From Prorocentrum cordatum (Eukaryota > Sar > Dinophyceae > Prorocentrales > Prorocentraceae), in NCBI GenBank assembly GCA_963575745.1, contig CAUYUJ010000855.1, forward strand, positions 1 to 64,000: a stretch of DNA of 64,000 bases, written 5' to 3'. Both the position numbers and the translations under genes were made by a program. This document shows positions 10,844 to 19,457 of this stretch, in pieces (the first letter of the stretch is position 1; each line of letters begins with the position of its first letter). The notes under the pieces are model-generated. The model made no database searches. It was not told where the DNA came from and saw only the letters and a program-made list of their open reading frames with translations.

Positions 10844-11985
10844 CTGCAGCACTGCGCCCTGCCCAGGCCAAACCTGCCCCACCTGAGCGGGAGAGGCAGC
10901 CGCTCACCCCGCTCGTCCTCACGCGCATCCAGGCGCATCGCAGTGCCTCCCCGAGGCACAGCGAGGGAAGCGCCCACCACGTCAGCCCCCGCCCAGACGC
11001 GGCCGACCCCGACCAGGCCACAGCCACGGCGGAAGGCGGCACAAGCGCCTCTCGCCAGCCCAGCCCATCACCCTGCGCGGCGCCGATCCGATCCCCGAGC
11101 AGGGCGGATTCTGAGCGCGCTAATGCCAGGCGACTTCGCCACGCGACCGTCACACGGGCGGGCGCGTCCCGCGCAGCAGGACCTGCAGCCGCCACAGTTC
11201 ACGCAAGGCCCCAGGGAGCTCCACGAGCTCGCCGCCTTGCGAGACTCAGGCCGATGGCCGACCCCCCGAAGTGGTGCCACGCTTCGGAGCCAGCGTCATC
11301 GACCCCAGCCAGGTCGACCTCGAGCCGACGCCGTCCACGGACCACGAGCCGCAGATGCCCACCCGCGTGATCGTCCCCATCGACGAGGCGCCAACCTTCG
11401 ACCCGTTCAAGAACAAGTACCGTATCAAGAACCTTGTGGCGGGTTTTGGCGGGGGCTCACCGCTCTCACCTCAGAGTCGGGGCGGTGCCCCCGCCACCTC
11501 GGCTGCTGCCGCGGCAGCTGTGGCCCCGCGGGGAATCAGCCCTGTCCGCAACGTGGGCCTCACGGCAGCGGGCATGGACGAGGCCCAGCGCCAGGCCTCC
11601 GATCGTGCTGCTGGAGCCGTTCCACCAGATGCTGCTCATCAAGACACTGACGGGGCGGGCGTGTCACCGCAGGAGGGACCAGCGGTGGCGCGTGCGCAGT
11701 ACTTGCGCGTGCGTTGTGCCGCCGCCGCGCCTGGCCGCCGCCGCTGTCTCGGTTTTGTCTTTGTGTTCGGCAGGATGGATCGAGGAGTCGCCTCCCTCTC
11801 CCACTGCCGCCGTCTCATTTCTCCTCCCCTCGCCCCCTGCAGTACAGGAGTGAGGAGGAATTTTCGTGACATTTTTACTAATATTTATGAACCCCCCCTG
11901 GCGCAGTGCCGACCGTGTCCCTCCTATATGGTTGGCCTGACGGCGGCTTCAGCCCCGATCAAGCTAGTCCATAGTAACGCCATGA
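10844..11985 (+). other. Inter-ORF region of the LINE-like element with competing open frames
   Basis: All three sense frames stay open for long stretches. The frame open across about 11232-12032 looks the most protein-like (an acidic stretch with a Pro-rich linker, then Gly/Ala-rich) and overlaps the start of the RT frame by about 40 bases, but it has no clear ATG. Hairpin 11938-11961 sits just upstream of that overlap. This may be a linker domain disrupted by indels, or a region where the polyprotein frame is reached by recoding. Confidence 0.4.
11938..11961 (+). repeat. Hairpin element 8 of 12
   Basis: TGACGG, C bulge, GGCT-TC-AGCC, CCG-A-TCA with one bulged A. It lies about 25 bases upstream of the point where the RT frame opens. 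Confidence 0.75.
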
Positions 11986-14900
11986 GCTCCTACTGTGGCC
12001 AAGCCTCCTACTGGGGCGAGGGTTCAAGCTGACCTCCACCGTGCGGGGCGCGCGAACCCCAGTTCCACCGATGGAGACGGGCCAGGTCGCTCCATACACC
12101 TCGTCAGCCTTAACATCACCAGTCTCTCAGCGAACTGGCCAACCATCACCGCCCTTGGTGTCGACCACAACGCCGCTGTCATAGCACTGCAGGGGACCCG
12201 ACATGCCAAGCCGACTAGGCAAGCCATCGCTACCAGCGCCGCCAATCCTCTCCATGGCGGATACCACGCCAGTCTCGGGCCTGACCTTGATCTGGCGCGA
12301 GCCCAGCGCAGAGCTGCCCACGGAGGCACTGATCACACCGTTGTGGGCAACACTGGCGCCTCGGGAGGGGTCGCCATTCTCTCTAAGGATGCCATCGTCG
12401 ACTCCACTGTCGACGACAACGCGCCCTGTATCGCCGCCCTCAAGGCAAAGAAAAGATGGCATGAGGTCTTTCTCCCACTCTGCACTCAACACCGCCGTAG
12501 GCGGCGACGAAATAATCATGGGCCCGCGGGGATCTACATAGCGAGCCTTTACGGGATTGCTGGAGGAGACAGCACAGCTCTCTTTCGGCTCGCTGACTGT
12601 GCCGCCGCTAGGGTCGGCTCAGTCCCCTACTTCATCTGCATGGACGCCAACACGAACATTGACGACAACCCACACCTTCTGCACATGTTGCAGCACGGAT
12701 GGTCCAACGTTGCTGAGGGCACACCAGACCACACCATGCACACCTATGGCAATATCCCTGATTGGGACCGCGTCACAAAGTGCCCCCGCACTTCGCGCAT
12801 CGATTATATCATTGCCAACCAGGCGGCGCGATCCCTTGTCACCGACTTCTGCTACCTTCGCGACTTGCCTGCGAAGTCTCACGTTGGCCTGCAGGTCACG
12901 CTTGACCTCAGTCGCCTCGACCATACGGCCCGACGCCTTCTTGCCCCTACGCCCTACCCGCCCGACGATGGAGTTCATGAGGGGCACGAGCTGCAAGCAC
13001 TTTGGACCCTCATCGCTGGGCGATACCAGGACCGCATGGAGCAGGCCGACGCACGAGACGACGTGGAGCGCATGTTCACCCTGGCTAACGAGGCCAGTCA
13101 TGAGTACCATCTCACCCGTCTACGTGATCTGCCACCTCCACCGCCCCACCAACCAAAAAAGAAGACCCCCACCATGCACGGGCTCACGCCTACGTTCGAG
13201 GATCGACCGGCTGTCCCCCGCGCGTTCCCCACCTACGGAGCTTCCACGATTCATATGAACCGACTGCGCAAGCTCCATCGGCAACTCTGCGAGCTCCGTT
13301 TCATCGGACAGCACCACCATCTAGATTGCCGTGCTATCCCGCCGTACCTCGTGCAGCGCATCGACTGCACGTGGGCCGCGGCCCGTCTCTTGTGCCACAA
13401 GCTGCGCCCCACGGTTCTCCTGGAATTCCCCGAGGCCTGGGCCCCAGGCGAGCCAGTGCCGCACGGGGAGCACCTTGACGTTTTGATCCAACATCTCGAC
13501 TTGGAGCTGGCGCGACGCGCGAACCGTGCCAAGGCGGAACGCATCAGGATATGGGCCGAGGGCGTCCGTGAGCCAAGCGGGCGAAAGGCGGCCATATACA
13601 CACGAGCTGCTGATAGCTCGCCCACGGCGTATCTCCGCACGCCTACCACTCCTGACGATACGCAACTCCACTGCGACACCAACGCCTTCAAACCTGACGA
13701 AGCTTACACGGACGACAGCGACGCTGACACCGAAGCTGGCGGCTTCAGCCCCGGCGACGGTAGTTCGCCCGACACGGACAGCGACGAAGACCACACCCGT
13801 GAACCTCCACCTGCGCAAGTCCCCGACATCCTCCCTGCCAACGCCATTGTTGCCAACACCAAGGACATGCTGAAGCTCATGGTCGACACCTGGGAACCCA
13901 TCTTGGGCAGGTACCGCGCACGTGCGGGACATGATGCCGAAGCCATGCCGACGTGGGCCGACTTCTACGACGAGTACCGACAGGAGCTGCCTACGCCATC
14001 ACCAGCTACCCCTTTCCACCTCACCGACGACCAACTCATCCACTTCATTCGCACCCGTTCACCGAGACGCGCGGGGGGTCTGGACGGTTGGACTACTATG
14101 GAGGCAAAGGAGCTTCCCGACGACATTCTTCGCCTCTTCGCCAGCGTTCTACGAGCTATGCAACGCACTGGCACCATCCCAGAACCCCTCCTCCACGTCC
14201 CAAACCCGTGTCTCCGAAAAGGCCGAGGCGAACTCCCAACGGACCAACGACTTCTCTCGGTGCTTTCCGTTTGGATGTACGCGTGGGAAGCACCAGCTTA
14301 CCGCAGCCTCACGGACTGGCGGAAAGGATGGACCCACGCCACGAGTTTTGGCGCTGTTCCCAAAGCTTCCATTGGGGACGTCAGCACTTCTCTCGCCCTT
14401 CGCATCGAACACGCCAGAGCCCTTCTCCTTCCCTTGGCTGGAGCTGCCCTGGACCGTCAGAAGTGTTTCGACTATCTCATCACGGACATATGCCTAAACC
14501 TCGCGCTTCACGCGGGGTGTCCCCAAGACATCGTTACTGTCCGCAGAAACTTCTACAGGCGCCACAAACGTTACATCCGCATGAACGGTGCGAACTCTAA
14601 GGAACTGGCCAGGACAAACGGTCACCTCCAGGGAAGCTCTTGGTCCCTGGACGACATTAAGCTGCTCATGTGCGTCTGGACCAAGAGACAGCATCGCTAC
14701 GTGCCGCGGTCACTCAGCACTACTTTTGTTGACGACAGTAACTCCACTACCCACACCGCGCCCGAGTTGCAGAAATCTCTTGATGAAACCGCCAAGTTTG
14801 ATCGATTTTCTGGTCAACGCATTCATCCTGGAAAAGTGGCGGGGTGGGCGCTTACTGACGAGCTTCACACCGCCGTTACCCAGCTCACCTTGGCGGAACG

Positions 14901-15135
14901 GCCCTTACGCGTGGGCGACTCCTTCAAGCTCGTCGGAAGTTACATCAACGCCGAGGCAGCGCCGGCTCCAGCCGCGCTCAACCTCACGGCCACCGCTGAC
15001 GCCCGTGTTCGCAGGGCGACTAGTCGCCTGCCGCGTATTGGCAAGCTCCCATCCCCGATGCGTATTAAGGCGCGGCACGCCCGCTCCCTTGCTGCCAGCG
15101 TCTGTACCACGGGCACTGACATCCAAGCCCCATAA
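11986..15135 (+). CDS. APE-type endonuclease plus reverse transcriptase of the LINE-like element (broken copy)
   Basis: The frame opens after TGA 11983 and has no in-frame ATG near its start (a GTG lies at 11995), so the true start is lost or the protein is expressed as an extension. Residues about 30-310 form an endonuclease/exonuclease/phosphatase domain: IHLVSLNITSLS, LQGTRH where most relatives have an acidic residue, CMDANTN, SRIDYII and a terminal SHVGLQV. The reverse transcriptase spans about 14040-14860: motif A LDRQKCFD, motif B LQGSSWS, motif C FVDDS, so the three catalytic Asp are present. TAA at 15133 ends the frame, but the same frame stays open and protein-like to 15532. Activities expected for the family are target nicking and target-primed reverse transcription. 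This copy is probably inactive. Confidence 0.85.
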   Translation, partial: APTVAKPPTGARVQADLHRAGRANPSSTDGDGPGRSIHLVSLNITSLSANWPTITALGVDHNAAVIALQGTRHAKPTRQAIATSAANPLHGGYHASLGPDLDLARAQRRAAHGGTDHTVVGNTGASGGVAILSKDAIVDSTVDDNAPCIAALKAKKRWHEVFLPLCTQHRRRRRRNNHGPAGIYIASLYGIAGGDSTALFRLADCAAARVGSVPYFICMDANTNIDDNPHLLHMLQHGWSNVAEGTPDHTMHTYGNIPDWDRVTKCPRTSRIDYIIANQAARSLVTDFCYLRDLPAKSHVGLQVTLDLSRLDHTARRLLAPTPYPPDDGVHEGHELQALWTLIAGRYQDRMEQADARDDVERMFTLANEASHEYHLTRLRDLPPPPPHQPKKKTPTMHGLTPTFEDRPAVPRAFPTYGASTIHMNRLRKLHRQLCELRFIGQHHHLDCRAIPPYLVQRIDCTWAAARLLCHKLRPTVLLEFPEAWAPGEPVPHGEHLDVLIQHLDLELARRANRAKAERIRIWAEGVREPSGRKAAIYTRAADSSPTAYLRTPTTPDDTQLHCDTNAFKPDEAYTDDSDADTEAGGFSPGDGSSPDTDSDEDHTREPPPAQVPDILPANAIVANTKDMLKLMVDTWEPILGRYRARAGHDAEAMPTWADFYDEYRQELPTPSPATPFHLTDDQLIHFIRTRSPRRAGGLDGWTTMEAKELPDDILRLFASVLRAMQRTGTIPEPLLHVPNPCLRKGRGELPTDQRLLSVLSVWMYAWEAPAYRSLTDWRKGWTHATSFGAVPKASIGDVSTSLALRIEHARALLLPLAGAALDRQKCFDYLITDICLNLALHAGCPQDIVTVRRNFYRRHKRYIRMNGANSKELARTNGHLQGSSWSLDDIKLLMCVWTKRQHRYVPRSLSTTFVDDSNSTTHTAPELQKSLDETAKFDRFSGQRIHPGKVAGWALTDELHTAVTQLTLAERPLRVGDSFKLVGSYINAEAAPAPAALNLTATADARVRRATSRLPRIGKLPSPMRIKARHARSLAASVCTTGTDIQAP
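13730..13760 (+). repeat. Hairpin element 9 of 12
   Basis: CCGAAGCTGG, C bulge, GGCT-TC-AGCC, CCGGCGACGG with two mismatches and one wobble. It falls in the linker between endonuclease and RT and is read as AGGFSPG. Confidence 0.8.
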
Positions 15136-15532
15136 GGCCCCGTCAAAACTGCCTACAACCATGCCCTTAAGGCGGCCATCCGCCCCAAGGGAAACAGGTG
15201 GGTCGAGTTTTGGACTCTCATGGCCGTGTGCGTCCCAGGGCACGCCCTGGAGATTGACGCCATTATGCAGCGTGAAGTCTTCCTGTGCCTGCGGCGACAG
15301 GTCAACCGCGACGCCACTCTCGGCGGCCTCGTCAGGGATCTCCAACACCATGTCCAGACCCTTTTTGGCGGAGGACCTGTTGGACGACTTGTTCAGACGC
15401 TTCAGCAGCTCCGTTGGACTTGGCCCACATTTGGCACCATGTACGACGACTGGGGCTGCCAGATCAGTTGGCTGAACCTTCCCCAAAACGCCTTCCTTCA
15501 CATGCTGCGCGCCTCGCAACGCAGGAGACTTT
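15136..15532 (+). pseudogene. Continuation of the RT polyprotein after the TAA, up to the poly(T) tract
   Basis: The frame of the reverse transcriptase continues past TAA 15133 without another stop. It reads as an ordered Trp-, Leu- and Arg-rich region, the thumb/connection region expected downstream of an RT core. It ends where the poly(T) begins. After the tract the same protein appears to resume in a different frame, so this piece is the middle fragment of one polyprotein. Confidence 0.7.
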
Positions 15533-15540
15533 TTTTTTAT

Positions 15541-15595
<55 letters not shown>

Positions 15596-15606
15596 TTTTT
15601 TTTTTT

Positions 15607-15638
<32 letters not shown>

Positions 15639-15680
15639 CTTTTTTTTTTTTTTTGTTTTTTTTTTTTTTTTTATTTTTTT

Positions 15681-15720
<40 letters not shown>

Positions 15721-15726
15721 CTTTTG

Positions 15727-15774
<48 letters not shown>
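15533..15774 (+). repeat. Poly(T) tract interrupting the RT-RNase H coding region
   Basis: About 240 bases of nearly pure T with scattered single A, C or G. It separates RT-polyprotein sequence in one frame from CCHC/RNase H sequence in another, so it is a later insertion or expansion. It may be the poly(A) tail of an antisense retro-insertion, replication slippage, or a sequencing/assembly artefact. Phe- or Lys-rich frames through it are meaningless. Confidence 0.9.
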
Positions 15775-15775
<1 letters not shown>

Positions 15776-16222
15776 AGAAAAATCAAGCCACGGCGGCATG
15801 ACCTTGGACACCTGGCTTCGGTCAGACAGGGCCTCGACCTTTTCGCCAGCACGTGGCTCGCCCGCACCAAAGTAGCTGCCAAATGCAACGCATGGCAGCT
15901 GGCGCTCCTCTTAAACTACCTGTCGGGCGGGGACCACACCCAACAGCGACGTTCTCGATCAAATACGTCCGCTGATCCCAGCCCTATTTGCCGTTACTGT
16001 GATGAGGAAGAGGAAACTCAGGACCACACTGTGCGTGACTGCAAGTGCTGGGCCCGTGAAAGAGTCCCTCTCACCACCCTCATCAGTGACGAGCAGTGGG
16101 CCCGTCTTCCTCCGCACACAAGACATTGCGGGCTCTTCGATGAGGACCCAGCCCTCCTCGATCTGCAAGCCGACCTCGCGAGGGACCCGCTCCCTCAACC
16201 CATACCGCGGCCCCCGCCTGAG

Positions 16223-16252
16223 GGAGATCCTGCGGCTTCAGCCCAGGACTCC
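16223..16252 (+). repeat. Hairpin element 10 of 12
   Basis: GGAGATCCTG, C bulge, GGCT-TC-AGCC, CAGGACTCC; nine outer pairs with a single bulged A. It sits between the CCHC knuckle and RNase H. Confidence 0.85.
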
Positions 16253-17520
16253 TACACCACTTACCTTGACCACGACACTGGTTGGACATGGGTCTACGCT
16301 GCCACGGACGGTGCATGCACCAACCAAGCCATCCCTTTGCTTGCAAGAGCGGGCTACGGCGTCTATTACGGCATCGACCACCGCATGAACTACAGTGCGC
16401 GCGTTCACGGCATCACGCAGAACGCACAGCTTGCGGAGACCCTCGCCATTGTACACCTCACGACATGTGCTGAACGGCCCGTACACGTCTTCGTGGACAA
16501 CCAGGCGGTGGTCGACGGCTTCCAAAGGATCATCGACGGACACTCACCTCCGCAGGGCACGCACGTGGAGTTCTGGGAAAAGGTCCACCGATGTGTCATG
16601 GCCAAGCCAAACATGTTCCGCGTATAGAAAGTCGCTAGCCACCAGGGCGACACGGGCATCGACCTCGGGCTCATCGGGCCCATCGCGGAGGAGTTCAATC
16701 GTCAGGCTGACGCCCTCGCCACAGCGGCGGCACGTACTCATAACCTTCCAGACGACATCGTTGAAGCTGCCAAAACACGACACCGCCAAGCGACCGTGCT
16801 CCATGGAGTCGCCGTTGCCATCTACGAGCGGAGACATCGTACACTTCCTCTCCCACACCGCAGGGCTGGGTTCACTGCTGCAGAACTAAACAAAATGGAA
16901 CCAAATCCCCTGCTGTCTGACCAGGCTCCACCCGCGGCTGGACCAGACATCCCACAAAACCCCGACGAGCTCTGGGCCGAGGCCCAACGGGTGTTATTCG
17001 ACGAACAGGAGGACGACCCGTTCGGCTTTGGTGGAGGTTTGGACTTCCTGGGCGACGAGTCAGCCAGCGCCAACCCTGCCCCGGCGGGCACCCGCACGGC
17101 GCCCCCGACTCCGCCATTGAGTGCGTCAGCCCACCCACATGACAACGCCGTTCCTTTTCAAGACGCTGATGAGCAGGACGATGACCTTTTCAGCCTCGGT
17201 GGGGGATCGGACGCTTTGGACGACGGACCAGCCAACGAAAACCCCGCCCCGTCGGGAAACCTCGCAAACCCGACTGCGACGCCGTCCCCAAGAGCGTTAA
17301 CGCCCACATACGACGATATCGGTCACCGCCAAGACGCCGACCACGACCCGAGTGGCCCCCGAGGATTGGGTGGCATTGAGGACGCACCGCCGACACCACA
17401 CGCTGCCGACCATGCCGCCCCACCGAGTCACCAACCCTCTACGCGACCGACCTCAGCGGCCTTCCACGGCATCACGACTGGTCCCACCGCGCATACCACT
17501 CCGCCTCCCCATCGTCAGCG

Positions 17521-17554
17521 ACCCGCGGGGGCGGCTTCAGCCCCCCCGCAGGGT
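17521..17554 (+). repeat. Hairpin element 11 of 12
   Basis: ACCCGCGGGGG, C bulge, GGCT-TC-AGCC, CCCCCGC-A-GGGT; eleven outer pairs with one bulged A. Read as GAASAPP. Confidence 0.85.
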
Positions 17555-17635
17555 ACTAAACCAGACAGGCCCTCGTGCCCCACCCACGCTTCCTCCTTTG
17601 CTGAGCGAGAGGAAGCGGCTCCCCTGACCTCTCGG

Positions 17636-17672
17636 GGCGCGGCCCTAGCGGCTCCAGCCCTGGGGTCGCGCC
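17636..17672 (+). repeat. Hairpin element 12 of 12
   Basis: Thirteen outer pairs including two wobbles (left arm GGCGCGGCCCTAG), C bulge, GGCT-CC-AGCC. Only about 80 bases separate it from element 11. Confidence 0.85.
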
Positions 17673-18052
17673 GGCCCCTCCAGTCACCTTTTAACGGCGA
17701 CGGACGTCAGCGTTCAGGGTCCCGCACGCCGCTAGCCCACCTGGACAGGCGTACCGAGGACCTCGCCTCTGTCACGAGATCCTCGGCGGATGTCACTGAG
17801 CAGCCACCTCTCACCGACCGTGAAACCGAGCTGTCACAGGCTATGGCTGCCCTTCAGCAGAGGTGCTTAGCTCTCGCCGCGGACCTCGCCGCTGCCCAAG
17901 TTCGTCAAGGTCCTCTACTCCAGCGCCTCCACAGCGCTGGGCGAGCCTTCGCCGAGCTGCTCACGACCTCGCCCGATGGTGTCGTGCCGTCACTCAACAT
18001 CCAAGCTATGTTGTCATCGTTCCGCGGCGCTCCACCTGGTGCCCCGCGCTAA

Positions 18053-18426
18053 TCTCCTCCTTTCTACCTGCCCGTGTGTACGTGTGGCTCCGCGTCCACG
18101 GTGTCAGGGCGTGGGGGCGGGGGGTGCCCCGTCACTGCGCGCCGCTTTGCGGCCAAGCGCCCAACTGGCGGTCCGCCAGGCCGCCTAGCCACGTGCCAGC
18201 ACGTCGCCTTTCTTGTTGGGGCCTTTTACCTCACTGAACACGCGGTTCTGTCAGGTGAGATCTTCACCGTCTGTCCGCCGTCTGTAGCGTCTGTCGCATT
18301 GCGCCGGGGGAGGGGTTTTTGTTGCCCGCCCTCGTATCTAAGGCTGCACCGCCGCAAATAGTGTTTGGCGAGTTGTCGCACCGCAGTGCGCCTCGCGGAC
18401 GGACCCTGGTCCGCCTACTTGTCCGA
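18053..18426 (+). other. Probable 3' untranslated region of the LINE-like element
   Basis: GC-rich sequence between the last stop and the second (TC)n array, with several short palindromes (for example around 18120-18190). No poly(A) or tail repeat other than the TC array is seen. The element's 3' end is most likely at or near 18426. Confidence 0.45.
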
Positions 18427-18494
18427 TCTCTCTCTCTCTCTCTCTCTCTCGTCTCTCCCTCCCTCTCTCTCTCTCTCTCTCTCCCTCTCATCTC

Positions 18495-18530
<36 letters not shown>

Positions 18531-18630
18531 CTCTCTCTCTCCTTCTCTCATCTCTCTTCTCTCTGCTCTCTCTCTCGTCTCTCCTCTTCTCTTCTCTTCT
18601 CTCTCTCTCTCTCTCTCTTCCCCCCCCCCC
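18427..18630. repeat. (TC)n microsatellite downstream of the LINE-like element
   Basis: TC dinucleotides with CCCTC and CTTCT variants, ending in a C-run. It matches the composition of the array at 2141-2262 on the other side of the element. Confidence 0.9.
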
Positions 18631-18650
18631 CCTCGCTTCCGCGGGGGTGG

Positions 18651-19364
18651 ATGGCGGAGGAGAGGGGGTCGGCGCCTTCCCCTGATGGCATCGAGCAGAA
18701 GTGGGATTTCGATTACGACCATGAGCTGAAGAAAGCCTTCCGCGTCGAGCGCATCCGGAACAATCAGTATAAGGATTGCTGCCAGATCATGTACCCGCCG
18801 AAGAACGCGCTCCCCACGGACGCGATGATTGCCAAGTGGTCCGACGGGCTCACGCGCAGTGTGCCGCAGGCGTCGGGGCATCTCTCCTCTCAGTTTGTCG
18901 TCATCGCCCTTCTCCTTTCAATCCTGCCAACCCCCATCCTCCATCCTCCGCCCGTTGAGGCCATCGTCATGCAGTTCCAGGGTGCGCCCATCGAGCAACG
19001 CGTCGACGCGGTCGGCAAGAAGACGAAAGGCAAGGGCAAGGGCAAGAAGAGTGCGCAGACAGAGGGGATCGAGCTGGTGAATATCAAGACCGAGGAGACG
19101 CACTTCTCCACGTCGTTCAAGACCGACTGGGGCAAAAGCAATTTGAAAAAAACACTGGGGAGAGGAGTTGAATGGGATGGAGTAGGAGGAGGAGAAGGGA
19201 GGGAGGAGGAGAAGGAGGATGAGGACGAGGAGCAGGAGGAGGAGGAGGAGGAGGACGAGGAGCAGGAGGAGGAGGAGGATGAGGAGGAGTAGGAGGACGA
19301 GGAGGAGAGGGGAAGAGGAGAGGAACAAAGAAGTGAAGAGGAGAACCTAGGAAGGGGGGCAGAG

Positions 19365-19457
<93 letters not shown>

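Larger units (their letters stand above)
15775..18052 (+). pseudogene. CCHC knuckle, RNase H and Pro-rich C-terminus of the LINE-like polyprotein, split by TAG
   Basis: A C-x2-C-x8-H-x4-C knuckle lies at about 15989-16042, the type found near the C-terminus of many LINE polyproteins. RNase H follows at about 16283-16740. The Asp of YAATDGAC, the Glu of QLAETLAIV and the Asp of VFVDNQAV precede TAG 16625; the RNase H C-terminal helix with SHQGD and the last acidic residue (NRQADALA) lie in the same frame after it. The stop therefore cuts one domain in two. The frame then runs through a 300-residue Pro/Asp/Ala-rich region, with two hairpins 115 bases apart, to a helical C-terminal segment ending at TAA 18050. 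A separate small ORF starting at an ATG near 16796 or 16894 is possible. Confidence 0.75.
2263..18426 (+). mobile_element. Giant non-LTR (LINE-like) retrotransposon, multi-ORF, damaged copy
   Basis: Consecutive sense-strand frames encode an ORF1-like coiled-coil protein, a very long second protein with an ADP-ribosyltransferase-like segment, and a polyprotein with endonuclease, reverse transcriptase, CCHC knuckle and RNase H. No long terminal repeats were noticed. The element lies between (TC)n arrays at 2141-2262 and 18427-18630, which suggests insertion into a TC microsatellite, but I cannot fix the ends exactly. Twelve hairpins of one design run through it in sense orientation. Damage seen: TAA at 15133, a poly(T) tract at 15533-15774 that changes frame, and TAG at 16625. 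Unity as one element is inferred from orientation, spacing and the shared hairpins. Confidence 0.75.

Noticed and set aside
15539-15776. Poly-Phe or poly-Lys protein segments
   Set aside because: They arise only from the poly(T) tract.
16620-16630. UAG reassigned as a sense codon
   Set aside because: The methyltransferase and other genes give no support, and the same element also has TAA 15133 and a frame-shifting poly(T). Decay is simpler.
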